From contig NZ_LGHL01000041.1 in NCBI RefSeq assembly GCF_001908205.1, forward strand, positions 17,504-81,503: a stretch of 64,000 bases of DNA, in the 5' to 3' direction. Positions 31,862 to 41,615 of this stretch are shown in pieces. The stretch's first letter is position 1, and every line of letters begins with the position of its first letter. The position numbers were made by a program, and so were the translations under genes. Origin of the DNA: Bradyrhizobium sp. NAS80.1. Lineage in GTDB: Bacteria; Pseudomonadota; Alphaproteobacteria; Rhizobiales; Xanthobacteraceae. The notes below the pieces were generated by a model, which was given only the letters and a program-made list of their open reading frames with translations, was not told the origin of the DNA and did no database searches.

Positions 31862-33277
31862 GTGGCCGACGCCCTGCACTATCTCGAGCTCACAGAGCTC
31901 GCTGCACGTCTTAAGGCGCGCGACATCTCCGCGCTGGACGTGACGCGCGCGCAACTCGACCGTATCGACGCCCTGGATCGTGAACTCGGTAGCTACGTTC
32001 ACGTGATGGCGGACACAGCCATTGCCGAGGCGAAAGCCGCGGACGCCGAAATCGCACATGGCCGGTATCGGGGCCCGCTGCATGGCGTGCCGATTGCGTT
32101 GAAGGATCTTTTCTGGACCAAGGGCATTCCGACGGCAGCCGGCACCATTCTTCATCGCGACTTTCGTCCCGGTGAAGACGCAACGGTCGTGCGTCGGCTC
32201 AAGGATGCGGGCGCCGTGGTGCTCGGCAAGGTGCAACTCAGCGAGGGCGCCTATTCCGATCACCATCCATTGGTGACGCCGCCGAAGAATCCGTGGAATG
32301 CGGCTTACTGGCCGGGCATTTCATCCAGCGGCCCGGCGGTCGCGACCGCTGCCGGACTTTGCTTCGGCTCGCTCGGCTCCGACACCGGGGGCTCGATCCG
32401 CTGGCCGTCCGCCGCCAACGGCCTGACCGGGCTGAAGCCGAGCTGGGGCCGCGTCAGCCGCCATGGCACGTTCGAGCTGGCTGCGACGCTCGACCATGTC
32501 GGGCCGATCGGCCGCAGCGCGGTCGATGCCGGCGCGCTGCTTGGTGTCATCGCCGGACACGATCCGAACGATCCGACGTCGCTGTTCGATCCTGTGCCCG
32601 ACTATCTGGCCGCGGCTACACAGGACGTGCGGGGCTTGCGGATCGGCGTCGACGCCGCTTGGAACAACGACGACGTGGACGTCGCGACGCAGCGCGCGCT
32701 GGCGGACGCGATCGATGCTTTCCGAGCGCTTGGCGTTGATATCGTCAATGTCAGATTTCCTGACGTGATGCAGGCGATCGCCGACTGGACGCCGAATTGT
32801 GCGGTGGAAGCTGCGGTCGCGCACGAGGCGACCTATCCTGCCCGCAAGGATGAGTATGGTCCAATCCTCGCCTCGGTGATCGAGGCCGGTCGTACGCTCT
32901 CCGCCCTCGATTATCAGAAGATCCTGCTGCGCCGGCTGGCGCTGCGCGGCCGGGTGGCGGCGTTATTCGAGACCATCGACCTGCTCCTGATCCCGGTGCA
33001 CCCGTTCCCGCCCGTGACGCTCGCCATGATCCGGACGCTCGGCGAGCAGCCGGACCTGATCGCGAAGCTGCAGCGCTACACTTGCCCGTTCGACATGACC
33101 GGTCATCCCACGATCACACTGCCGGGAGGAGCATCCGCAGACGGGCTGCCGATCGCGTTCCAGCTCGTCGCCGCCCATCTCGACGAGGCCATGCTCGTGC
33201 GTGCCGGGGCGGCGTTCCAGCGCACCACGTCCTGGCATCGCCGCCATCCTTCCCTCACCTCGCGGAGGCAACATTGA
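31862..33277 (+). CDS. Amidase-signature family hydrolase
   Basis: This 471-residue cytoplasmic Ser-cisSer-Lys hydrolase shows the catalytic lysine in VPIALKDLFWTKGIPT, the cis-serine in PGISSSGPAVATAAG and the nucleophile region SLGSDTGGSIRWPSAANG. The usual GGSSSGS has become GISSSGP. Family members cleave carboxamides, carbamates or the misacylated tRNA amide; GatA is unlikely because no gatC or gatB is nearby. The start is GTG 31862 behind AAGGGAG. The stop overlaps the TTG start of the MFS gene, so the two are co-translated: a permease plus an intracellular amidase for a small amide is the likely unit. Confidence 0.88.
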   Translation: MADALHYLELTELAARLKARDISALDVTRAQLDRIDALDRELGSYVHVMADTAIAEAKAADAEIAHGRYRGPLHGVPIALKDLFWTKGIPTAAGTILHRDFRPGEDATVVRRLKDAGAVVLGKVQLSEGAYSDHHPLVTPPKNPWNAAYWPGISSSGPAVATAAGLCFGSLGSDTGGSIRWPSAANGLTGLKPSWGRVSRHGTFELAATLDHVGPIGRSAVDAGALLGVIAGHDPNDPTSLFDPVPDYLAAATQDVRGLRIGVDAAWNNDDVDVATQRALADAIDAFRALGVDIVNVRFPDVMQAIADWTPNCAVEAAVAHEATYPARKDEYGPILASVIEAGRTLSALDYQKILLRRLALRGRVAALFETIDLLLIPVHPFPPVTLAMIRTLGEQPDLIAKLQRYTCPFDMTGHPTITLPGGASADGLPIAFQLVAAHLDEAMLVRAGAAFQRTTSWHRRHPSLTSRRQH

Positions 33278-34530
33278 CCCTTCAATCCACGCTGCCTCAT
33301 CGAAGCGTTTTCCACGGCTGGTTCGTTGTTGCGGCGGCATTCGCCGTGATGTTCGTGGGTTTCGGCTCGGCCTACACATTCAGTGCCTTTCTCGAGCCGC
33401 TGCAGCGCGACTTCGGCGCCTCGCGCGGCTCGATCTCGCTGGTGTTTTCGATCGCTGGCTTTCTCTACTTCGCGCTCGGTCTCGTCAGTGGCCCCCTCGC
33501 CGACCGGGTCGGCTCGCGCCCGCTTGCAGTGATCGGCATGATCCTGGTCGCTGTCGGGCTCTCGGCCGCGAGCACAGCGCGCTCGCTTGTCGAGGTTTAT
33601 CTCGCCTATGGGCTGGGCGTCGGCCTCGGGGTCGGCTGCGCCTATGTTCCCGCCATCGGCGCGGTGCAACGCTGGTTCGTGAGGCGCCGTGGCTTTGCCT
33701 CCGGCCTCGCGGTCAGCGGCATCGGGCTCGGCACGCTGGCCATGCCGCCGTTCGCCTCAACTCTGATCGCCTCGGTCGGTTGGCGCGGCGCCTATCTGGT
33801 GCTCGGCGCGATCGCCTTGGTGATTGGCGGAGGGCTTTCGCTGTTGATCGAGAACGATCCGAAGGACCGGGGCCTCAGCCCGGATGGTGATCCACCTCGC
33901 GAAACCTCCGGTGCCACCAATGCCGGCGGCGCTTCGGTGCGCGAGGCCGTCCGCTCACCCCAGTTTGTCGGCCTCTATGTGTCCTGCCTCATCTGTTCCT
34001 TTGGCGCCTTCGTCCCCTTCGTCCACCTCGTGCCCTATGCGCGCGACAACGGAGTTACGGCGTCCCCTGCCGTGCTGCTGCTCGGGATGATCGGCGCCGG
34101 CAGCACCGCAGGCCGGTTCTTCCTCGGCGCGCTCGCCGACCGGATGGGCCGCGACCGCTCGCTGATCATGGTGCTGATAGGAATGGCATTCGCGATGGCG
34201 ATCTGGGCTGTTGCGGCAAATGTCTGGGCCCTCGCCGCCTTCGCCTTCGTCTACGGCGTGTTCTATGGCGGCTGGGTCGCGGTCCTGCCGGCTGTTGTGA
34301 TGGACTATTTTGGCGGCCGCAACGTCAGCGGCATCATCGGCATTCTCTACACCAGCGTCGCCTTCGGCACGCTTGTCGGCCCGAGCGCCGCCGGCTTCGT
34401 CTACGACGTCAATCACAGCTACACGCTGCCGATCCTGCTCAGCGCCTCCGCGAACATCGTCGCGGCGCTGATCGTGGTGGCGATCCTGGCGCGCAGCGGC
34501 ACGCGGACGATCAGCGCAGCGAAGAGCTGA
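33274..34530 (+). CDS. MFS transporter (oxalate/formate antiporter-like), partner of the amidase
   Basis: This 418-residue protein has 12 predicted membrane helices. Signatures include FSAFLEPLQRDFGASRGSIS, GPLADRVGSRPLAVIGM after helix 2 and LADRMGRDRSLIMVLIG in the second half, typical of monocarboxylate/OFA-type MFS carriers. The start is probably the TTG at 33274, which overlaps the amidase TGA and is preceded by GGAGG; no ATG is available before the first helix. It probably imports the amidase substrate. Substrate unknown. Confidence 0.87.
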   Translation: MTLQSTLPHRSVFHGWFVVAAAFAVMFVGFGSAYTFSAFLEPLQRDFGASRGSISLVFSIAGFLYFALGLVSGPLADRVGSRPLAVIGMILVAVGLSAASTARSLVEVYLAYGLGVGLGVGCAYVPAIGAVQRWFVRRRGFASGLAVSGIGLGTLAMPPFASTLIASVGWRGAYLVLGAIALVIGGGLSLLIENDPKDRGLSPDGDPPRETSGATNAGGASVREAVRSPQFVGLYVSCLICSFGAFVPFVHLVPYARDNGVTASPAVLLLGMIGAGSTAGRFFLGALADRMGRDRSLIMVLIGMAFAMAIWAVAANVWALAAFAFVYGVFYGGWVAVLPAVVMDYFGGRNVSGIIGILYTSVAFGTLVGPSAAGFVYDVNHSYTLPILLSASANIVAALIVVAILARSGTRTISAAKS

Positions 34531-34759
34531 TCGATCCGAACTTGGAGTATCATCGCGCGACCGGCAGGAATTGACCGGCATCGCGCGAGTTTCCGGCACG
34601 CCCCGCACATCTCTCGCCCCGCGCATTGATCGCATTTGCGCGCGGCCATTCATGTCGTATTAACCGCGCTTCCTAACGCTGCCTCCACACCGTTCCAGTA
34701 AACCGACGGATGCTTTGGGGATCTGAAATCGATCCTGACGTGTGTACGGCAACGATCGA

Positions 34760-37480
34760 ATGACGACGAAATACGGCAGCCGCCTTTTTGACCAGGCCTT
34801 CGTGCGCAGCGGACCGATCCGTTGGCTGGTGGTGGGTGGCACGCTCCTGATCGCAGCGATCGCCGTCGGCTCGGTCCTGATGGCGCAGAACTTCCGCGAG
34901 CGCGCACTGCGCAACAGCTCACGCGAGCTGGAAAACACCGTGCTGCTGCTTGCGCATCATTTCGACCAGCAATTGCACGATTTCGCAGTCATCCAGAAAG
35001 ACTTCGTCGACCACGTTCGCGCGACCAGCATCACCACCGCGGAGGACTATCGCGAGCGCCTCTCCGGCCAGGACATCCACCGGATGCTGCGCTCGAAGAT
35101 CGAGGCGCTCCCCTACATGGGCGGCGTCAATGTCATCGATGCCGAAGGCAACGTGATTAATTCGTCGACGGCATGGCCGGCTCCGAAGGTCAACGTCGCC
35201 GACCGCGCCTACTTCCGGACTTTCAGATACGACCCCAACGCGCCGGACGTCCTCATCGAGCCGGTGCACAGCCGCATCTCCGGCGCCTGGACCATTCTGA
35301 TCGTCCGCAAGATCGTGGGGCCGAACGGCGAGTTCATGGGCATCGTCGGGCGCGGCATCGAGCCGGCCAATTTCGAGAAATTCTTCGAGTCCGTCGTGCT
35401 TGGCGAAGGCTCCAGCATCTCGATGCTGCATCGCGACGGCACGCTGCTCGCCCGCTATCCCCATTCCAGCGAGTTGATGGGACGCAGTTTCAGGAACGGC
35501 TCGTTCGAGCAGCAGCGGATCTTCGGGCTCGATCACTTCGCCGGCCGATTCATAAGCCCCGTCGACGGCGAGGACCGGCTGATCTCCGGGCACGCCCTGC
35601 CCCACTTCCCGATTCTGATGATGGCTACCACGACGCGCGCGGCGGCCCTGACGGACTGGCGCGAGCAGATCGGCATCCTGATCTCGGTCGCCGGCGCGTC
35701 CGCTCTCGCCATCGCCGGTGTGCTGATCGCGATCGTGCGCAAGCTGCTGGAGCAGCACCGCGCTTCCCGTGGGCGGCTGACACTTGAGAAGCTGCGCCTC
35801 GACCGCGCCGTCAACAACATGACCCAGGGCCTGTTGCTGTTCGATGCCGAGCAGCGGCTCGTGGTGTGCAACCAGCGCTACATCGAGATGTACGGCCTGT
35901 CGGCCGACGTGGTGAAGCCCGGCTCCAGCTTCCACGACATTATCGCGCACCGCAAGGCGACCGGCTCCTTCACAGGCGATATCGACAGCTATGTCGATCG
36001 CGTGCTGCGCAACATCCGCCTGCGCAACTCCATGGTGGTCGACACCTCCGACGGACGCTCGATCCACATCCTCAACGAACCTCTCGTAGACGGCGGCTGG
36101 GTGGCGACGCACGAGGACATCACCGAGCGGCGGCGCATCGAGGAGCGCATCACACACCTCGCCCATTACGATGCGTTGACCGACCTGCCCAACCGCGCCA
36201 TGTTCCACGAGCACCTGCGCGCGGAGCTGGCTGCGATCGCCGACGGCGAAGAGATCGCGGTGCACTACATCGACATCGACGAGTTCAAGGGCGTCAACGA
36301 CGCCCTCGGCCATCTCGTCGGCGATGAGCTGTTGAAATCGATCGCCACGAGCCTCAGCCGCTGCGCAGGCCCGGCGGACTTCGTGGCGCGGCTCGGCGGC
36401 GACGAATTTGCCATCGTACAGAGCGCGGTGACGTCGCTGGATCGGGTCAACGATCTCGTCGCGCGGGTTTTCGATGCCATCCGCACACCCGTCGACTGCA
36501 TGGGCCATCACCTCACCACCGACGCCAGCATCGGCATCGCGCTGGCGCCCGGACACGGCACGGCGCTGGACCAGATCCTGAAGAACGCGGACATGGCGAT
36601 GTACGCCGCCAAAGCCGCAGGACGTCACACCTATCGCTTCTTCAAGCCGGAGATGGACGCCAAGGTCCGCGAGCGGCGGCAGCTCGAGATCGACCTGCGC
36701 CACGCCATCGCCCATGGCGGCCTCGAGGTCTATTACCAGCCCTGCCTCGGCCTGAAGGACGACCGCATCACCGGCTGCGAGGCGCTGGTGCGCTGGCGCC
36801 ATCCCGAGCGCGGCATGGTCTCGCCGGCCGAATTCATTCCGATCGCCGAAGATACCGGGCTGATCAACGAGATCGGCGAATGGGTGCTGGCCACCGCCTG
36901 TCGGGACGCCGCGAACTGGCCCGCCGACATCCGTCTCGCTGTCAACGTCTCGCCGGTGCAGTTCAAGAGCAGCACGCTGGCGCTGAAGATCATGGCAGCG
37001 CTCGCTGCGTCGAACCTGCCGGCGAGCCGGCTCGAGCTCGAGATCACCGAGGCGGTGCTGATCCGCGACGACGACACCGCGCTTGCGATCCTGCATCAGC
37101 TGCGCGCCATCGGCGTGCGCATCGCGCTCGACGATTTCGGCACGGGCTACTCCTCGTTGAGCTACCTGCACCGCTTCCCGTTCGACAAGATCAAGATCGA
37201 CCGCTGCTTCGTCGACGACATCGCCGGCCCGGACGGCTCCGCCAGCATCGTTCAGGCCGTCGTCAACCTCGCGGCTGCCCGCCGCATGACCACCACGGCC
37301 GAAGGCGTCGAGACCGAGGAGCAGCAGCGCCTGTTGCGCGCACTCGGCTGCTCCGAGATGCAGGGCTATCTGTTCAGCGCCGCAAAACCGGCCGACAAGG
37401 TGCTGGAGCTATTCGCGCTGCATCGCAGCCGCCTCGCCCAGCGCGGTGGCAACGAAAGCTGCCGCCGCGAGGCAAGCTAG
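34760..37480 (+). CDS. GGDEF-EAL cyclic-di-GMP protein with periplasmic sensor and PAS domain
   Basis: This 906-residue membrane signalling protein has a first membrane helix at about 24-44, a periplasmic dCACHE-like sensor (about 45-305, including VNVIDAEGNVINSSTAW), a second helix (about 312-332), a PAS domain (about 355-470), a GGDEF domain with intact RLGGDEFAIV, and an EAL domain with intact CEALVRWRHP plus DDFGTGYSSLSYL. Both catalytic motifs look functional, so it may be bifunctional. Start ATG 34760 is preferred; a GTG at 34742 would add six residues. It is a single-gene unit; the signal is unknown. Confidence 0.93.
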   Translation: MTTKYGSRLFDQAFVRSGPIRWLVVGGTLLIAAIAVGSVLMAQNFRERALRNSSRELENTVLLLAHHFDQQLHDFAVIQKDFVDHVRATSITTAEDYRERLSGQDIHRMLRSKIEALPYMGGVNVIDAEGNVINSSTAWPAPKVNVADRAYFRTFRYDPNAPDVLIEPVHSRISGAWTILIVRKIVGPNGEFMGIVGRGIEPANFEKFFESVVLGEGSSISMLHRDGTLLARYPHSSELMGRSFRNGSFEQQRIFGLDHFAGRFISPVDGEDRLISGHALPHFPILMMATTTRAAALTDWREQIGILISVAGASALAIAGVLIAIVRKLLEQHRASRGRLTLEKLRLDRAVNNMTQGLLLFDAEQRLVVCNQRYIEMYGLSADVVKPGSSFHDIIAHRKATGSFTGDIDSYVDRVLRNIRLRNSMVVDTSDGRSIHILNEPLVDGGWVATHEDITERRRIEERITHLAHYDALTDLPNRAMFHEHLRAELAAIADGEEIAVHYIDIDEFKGVNDALGHLVGDELLKSIATSLSRCAGPADFVARLGGDEFAIVQSAVTSLDRVNDLVARVFDAIRTPVDCMGHHLTTDASIGIALAPGHGTALDQILKNADMAMYAAKAAGRHTYRFFKPEMDAKVRERRQLEIDLRHAIAHGGLEVYYQPCLGLKDDRITGCEALVRWRHPERGMVSPAEFIPIAEDTGLINEIGEWVLATACRDAANWPADIRLAVNVSPVQFKSSTLALKIMAALAASNLPASRLELEITEAVLIRDDDTALAILHQLRAIGVRIALDDFGTGYSSLSYLHRFPFDKIKIDRCFVDDIAGPDGSASIVQAVVNLAAARRMTTTAEGVETEEQQRLLRALGCSEMQGYLFSAAKPADKVLELFALHRSRLAQRGGNESCRREAS

Positions 37481-37556
37481 GTCTCCGGCAGAGAGGCCGC
37501 TACGAGGCCACCGTTGCGGCGATGAATCCGGCTGGGACAGCGTCCAAAAACAAATT

Positions 37557-37586
37557 CGCCCGGGAGCGGTCATCCACTCCCGGGCG
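37557..37586 (-). terminator. Rho-independent terminator of ctpA
   Basis: A perfect 10-base-pair stem, CGCCCGGGAG (37557-37566) with CTCCCGGGCG (37577-37586) around a 10-base loop, lies 22 bases beyond the ctpA stop. On the minus strand it is followed by AATTTGTTTTTGG, a good U-rich tail. Confidence 0.8.
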
Positions 37587-37607
37587 ATGTCTGGCGGTCG
37601 CAAACGT

Positions 37608-38946
37608 TTAGTTCGGCACCGCAGCCTTCGGCGCGGGCTTGGCCGCCACGGCGTTCGCGGTGACGCCGTGCAGGAAGTCGAAGGCCGCGTGCAGGGCCTT
37701 GTCGTCCTTCTCTTCCGGCGGAACGTAGGATTGCGATCCGGTCTGCTCGGTGCCGTCCGCGGCCGAGAGATGGCCGCGCATCTGGGACTCCGCCATGGTG
37801 TCGATCCGGCCCTTCAGCTCCGCCGGCACATCCTGGAGTATCTCGATGTCAGGCGCGATGCCCTGGGCCTGGATCGAGCGGCCCGACGGCGTGTAGTAGC
37901 GCGCCGTGGTCAGCGCCAGCGCGCCATTGCCGGCGCCGAGCGGAATGATGGTCTGCACCGAGCCCTTGCCGAACGAACGCGTGCCGATCAGCGTTGCGCG
38001 CTTGTGGTCATGCAGCGCGCCGGACACGATCTCCGAAGCTGAGGCCGAGCCGCCGTTGATCAGCACGACCAGCGGCTTGCCCTTGGTGAGATCGCCGCCA
38101 TGCGCGGTGAAACGCTGGGTCTCTTCCGGATTGCGGCCGCGGGTCGAGACGACCTCGCCACGCGGCAGGAACGCGCTCGACACCGACACGGCCTGGTCCA
38201 GCAATCCGCCCGGATTGTTGCGCAGGTCCACCACGTAGCCCACGAGCTTCTCCGGCGGGACGTCCTTGGAGATCGACGCGATCGCCTTCTTCAGGCCATC
38301 GGTGGTCTGCTCGTTGAACGAGGTGACGCGGATATAGCCGATGTCGCCATTCTCGACATGGAAGCGCACCGGACGCACGTGGATGATCTCGCGCGTGATC
38401 GAAACGTCGAGCGGAGCGTCCGCGCCCTTACGCACGATGGTCAGCCTGGTCTTCGTGTCGACCGGGCCCTTCATCTTGTTGACGGCCTGCTCGAGCGTCA
38501 TGCCCTGGACGGCCTCGCCGTCGATCTTGCTGATGAGGTCGCCGGACAGGATGCCGGCCTTCGAGGCCGGCGTGTCGTCGATCGGCGAGACGACCTTGAC
38601 CAGGCCCTCCTCCATCGTGACCTCAATGCCGAGCCCCCCCGAACTCGCCGGAGGTGGTCTCCTGCATCTCGGTCCAGGCCTTGGCGTTCATGTAGCGCGA
38701 ATGTGGGTCGAGCGAGGTCACCATGCCCGTGATCGCGCCTTCGATCAGCTTGGCGTTGTCGGGCTTTTCGACATAGCTCGCCTTTACCCGCTCGAACACT
38801 TCGCCGAACAGGTTGAGCTGGGAATAGGCATCATCCGCGCTCGCCGCCGCCCGTGCCGCCCATACGCCGCCGTGCGGGCTGGCTACCAGAAGGGTCAAGC
38901 ACGCTCCGGTAAGCGCGCCCAAGGGGAACAGCAGGGTTTTCCGCAT
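37608..38946 (-). CDS. ctpA: Carboxy-terminal processing protease (S41 family), interrupted by an apparent +1 frameshift
   Basis: From the ATG at 38946 the frame gives a signal peptide (MRKTLLFPLGALTGACLTLL) and the S41 N-terminal region to SGEFGG. It then stops early; the next frame continues LGIEVTMEEGLVKVVSPIDD with a PDZ domain (about 95-180), then the protease core with the catalytic serine in GGSASASEIVSGAL and lysine in FGKGSVQTIIPLG. The break is at seven C (38634-38640); six restores EFGGLGIEV. Repaired length is about 445 residues, normal for periplasmic CtpA, which trims exported proteins. An ATG at 38985 is an alternative start. Probably a sequencing error. Confidence 0.88.
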
Positions 38947-39241
38947 GGATGGACTGGCCTTTTTTGCTTGGGGCTGGGGCGCCATGCAAATGGCGATCCA
39001 GCTCGCTTCTCACAATACCATTCTGGTTTCTTCAAGGCCGGAACGCCACGACGGCGGGTCCACGGTAAAAATCCCTTCGTCCGGACCTAAACTTTTGGCA
39101 ACGTTCCGAAACCGGTTCGCGCGGGAAGCGGGAATCGGTCGACCGGCCCACGCCTCGCAGCTATGCGATTTTAGGATGGTTTTGGAGGGCCGGACGCGAT
39201 AGGCGATGACAACAAGACTTCAAATTCTCGGGAGGACTACA

Positions 39242-40375
39242 ATGAACGACGCGCCCCGCATCCGGCCGGAAAGGAACGTCGAACTCGGCGCCAGCAACGA
39301 GCCGTTCCAGAATCTGCACGAATTCATCCGGAAGGCGCGCGCCAACCTCAACCAGAATGCCTGGGACTATATCGTCGGCGCCGCCGAGACCGAAACCACG
39401 ATGCGGCGCAACCGCATGGCGCTGGACGAGATCGCCTTTCGCCCGCGGGTGCTCCGCGACGTCCGCAAGGTCGACGGCTCCGTCGAGCAGTTCGGCCGCA
39501 AGATGCGCCTGCCGGTGGTGCTGGCTCCCGTCGGCGCGCTCGAGATCTTCGATCCGCATGGCGCTGCCAGCGTAGCGCGCGCGGCTGGCACCTTTGGTGC
39601 GGCGCACATGCTGAGCTCGGTGTCCGAGCCTGGCCTGGAAAAGACCGCCGAGGCCGCCCCCGATGCGCTGCGGCTCTACCAGCTCTACGTTCGCGGCGAC
39701 GACGCCTTCGTCGCCGATGTCGTCAGCCGGACCGAGAAGAACGCCTACGCCGCGTTCTGCCTGACCGTCGACACCGCCCATTACAGCCGTCGCGAACGTG
39801 ACATCGCCAAGCGCTACGTTCGCGAGAGCCGCCTGCGCGCCACCGGCGGCGATTACCAGAAGGGCCTGGAGTGGCGGACCGTCAAGATGATCAAGGACAA
39901 GTTCAAGATCCCGCTGATCCTCAAGGGCATCGCCACTGCCGAGGACGCGCTGATCGCGATCGATCACGGCGTCGAATGGATCTACGTCTCCAACCATGGC
40001 GGCCGCCAGCTTGATCACGGCCGCGGCGCCATGCACGTGCTCCCTGAGATCGTCGATGCCGTGAGGGGCCGCGCCAAGATCATGGTCGATGGCGGCTTCG
40101 GCCGCGGCACCGACATCGTCAAGGCCATCGCGGCGGGCGCTGACCTCGTCGGCATCGGCCGGCTGCAATGCTGGGCGCTGGCGGCGGCCGGCGAAGCCGG
40201 CGTCATGCGGATGCTGGAGCTCCTGGAGGACGAGGTGCTGCGCTGCCTCGGCCTGCTGGGCGCCACCTCGTTCGCCGACGTCAACAAGTCCTGCCTGCAT
40301 CCGGCGACCGCCACCAACGCGCCGAGCGTGTTCAGCGCGTTCCCGCTGTTCGACCACGAACCTTACCGGTACTGA
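39242..40375 (+). CDS. FMN-dependent alpha-hydroxy-acid oxidase/dehydrogenase (lactate oxidase-like)
   Basis: This 377-residue TIM-barrel flavoprotein shows AWDYIVGAAETETTMRRNR near the N-terminus, PVVLAPVGALEIFDPHGA, AFCLTVDTAHYSRRERD, the active-site histidine and arginine in WIYVSNHGGRQLDHG, and phosphate-binding KIMVDGGFGRGTDIVKAIAAG. The family oxidises L-lactate, glycolate, mandelate and related acids. Start ATG 39242 follows GGGAGGAC. It is 15 bases upstream of a YihX-like phosphatase gene, probably in one transcript. Confidence 0.87.
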   Translation: MNDAPRIRPERNVELGASNEPFQNLHEFIRKARANLNQNAWDYIVGAAETETTMRRNRMALDEIAFRPRVLRDVRKVDGSVEQFGRKMRLPVVLAPVGALEIFDPHGAASVARAAGTFGAAHMLSSVSEPGLEKTAEAAPDALRLYQLYVRGDDAFVADVVSRTEKNAYAAFCLTVDTAHYSRRERDIAKRYVRESRLRATGGDYQKGLEWRTVKMIKDKFKIPLILKGIATAEDALIAIDHGVEWIYVSNHGGRQLDHGRGAMHVLPEIVDAVRGRAKIMVDGGFGRGTDIVKAIAAGADLVGIGRLQCWALAAAGEAGVMRMLELLEDEVLRCLGLLGATSFADVNKSCLHPATATNAPSVFSAFPLFDHEPYRY

Positions 40376-40390
40376 AGTGAAAAGGACGCA

Positions 40391-41017
40391 ATGACATCGC
40401 TCTCTCCCGGCAGCGCGGATGCGCTTTTGTTCGATCTCGGGCGCGTCGTGCTCGACATCGATTTCTCCAAGGCGATCGCCTGCTGGGCGGGACATGCCGG
40501 GTGCGCGCCCGAATCCATCGTCGCGCGCTATGTGCGCGACAACGAGGCCTATCGGCTGCACGAAGTCGGCAAGATCAGCGACGAGGACTATTTCGCCTCA
40601 CTACGTGCCTCGCTCGGGATCGGCATCTCGGATGCGCAGTTCCTGGAGGGCTGGAACGCGATCTTCGCGGGCGAGATGCCTGGCATCGCGAACCTGTTGC
40701 CGCGTGCGGCAAGGCACATGCCGCTCTACGCCTTCTCCAATACCAACCGGCCGCATGTTGACTATTTCTCGAAGGAGTATGCTGGCCTGCTCGGCCATTT
40801 CCGCGAGCTGTACCTGTCGTCCAGCATCGGGCTGCGCAAACCGGATGCGGAGGCCTTCGACCATGTCGTGGCGGCGATGGGCGTGCCGGCAAACCGAATC
40901 GTGTTCTTCGATGACCTTGCTGAGAATATCAAAGGCGCGCGCGCACGCGGATTGACCGCGGTGCACGTGACATCACCGTCGGACGTCGGGAACGCATTGA
41001 AGGCGCTCGGAATTTAA
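40391..41017 (+). CDS. HAD-superfamily phosphatase, YihX-like
   Basis: This 208-residue HAD protein parallels E. coli YihX (alpha-glucose-1-phosphate phosphatase) by eye: LLFDLGRVVLDIDFSKAI (YihX FDLGNVIVDIDF), YAFSNTNRPHVDYFSKEY (SNTNRLHTTFWPEEY), LSSSIGLRKPDAEAF and VFFDDLAENIKGA. The nucleophile aspartate is followed by LG rather than the usual x-D, as in YihX. This makes sugar-phosphate hydrolysis plausible but unproven. It is in a likely two-gene operon with the hydroxy-acid oxidase. Confidence 0.85.
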   Translation: MTSLSPGSADALLFDLGRVVLDIDFSKAIACWAGHAGCAPESIVARYVRDNEAYRLHEVGKISDEDYFASLRASLGIGISDAQFLEGWNAIFAGEMPGIANLLPRAARHMPLYAFSNTNRPHVDYFSKEYAGLLGHFRELYLSSSIGLRKPDAEAFDHVVAAMGVPANRIVFFDDLAENIKGARARGLTAVHVTSPSDVGNALKALGI

Positions 41018-41127
41018 AAACCAGTGCCGGACCGTCCGCCAACTCAGTTCCGCCTGCTGGAACTAATTTTGCGCGGAATGTGGAACCAAATCACTCTGTG
41101 CAAATTTGTACCAAGTTCCGGGAACGA

Positions 41128-41376
41128 ATGCCCGCTTCCGGACTCGTGAGTCCGTTGGGGATTCTACATCGGACTTATCGCGTGTTGGGCAAAACCTACC
41201 TCACCAAGCAGGCCTCGCTGCTGCTGAAATTCGCCAGAACCACCTCGGACCCTAACCTCTCCGCAAAGCTGATCAGCAAGGCTGCCGACCTGAAATCGCA
41301 GGCCGATCCTCTACCCGACAAGGACCAGGGCCCCGTAGCGCCGGACGTCAGACCGAACAAGCAGCCGGGGACCTGA
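41128..41376 (+). CDS. Small hypothetical protein
   Basis: This reading frame of 82 codons has an ATG at 41128, with an in-frame GTG at 41080 that would add 16 residues. The sequence has an amphipathic helix-rich core (TYLTKQASLLLKFARTTSDP, NLSAKLISKAADLKSQ) and a charged, proline-rich tail (PDKDQGPVAPDVRPNKQPG). I recognise no family and see no signal or membrane segment. Composition is protein-like and no competing frame is better, so it is probably real. Confidence 0.5.
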   Translation: MPASGLVSPLGILHRTYRVLGKTYLTKQASLLLKFARTTSDPNLSAKLISKAADLKSQADPLPDKDQGPVAPDVRPNKQPGT

Positions 41377-41615
41377 GCGATGCTGGCCGTGGCTCTCGTC
41401 TTCTCGTCCTCGCCATGGCCATCCTCGTGCCGGTCTGCCTTGCCTTTCGGATCATGCCGCGGCGGACCTGAGTCTCTCTTGCTTATTGCCAGCTATTGCC
41501 AGGCGAATGGTGCAAGATGAATCATCCTGCCGCGACGCTCTTTTGCCTCCGCGCCCGCACTCGGCTAGAACTCTCGCCGCCGATTTACCCGAATGCCCAG
41601 CAGGAGTTTTCGCCC

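Noticed and set aside
34919..37171. Minus-strand open frame of 750 codons
   Set aside because: It lies entirely opposite the GGDEF-EAL gene, whose domains are unmistakable. Long antisense frames are expected at this GC content.
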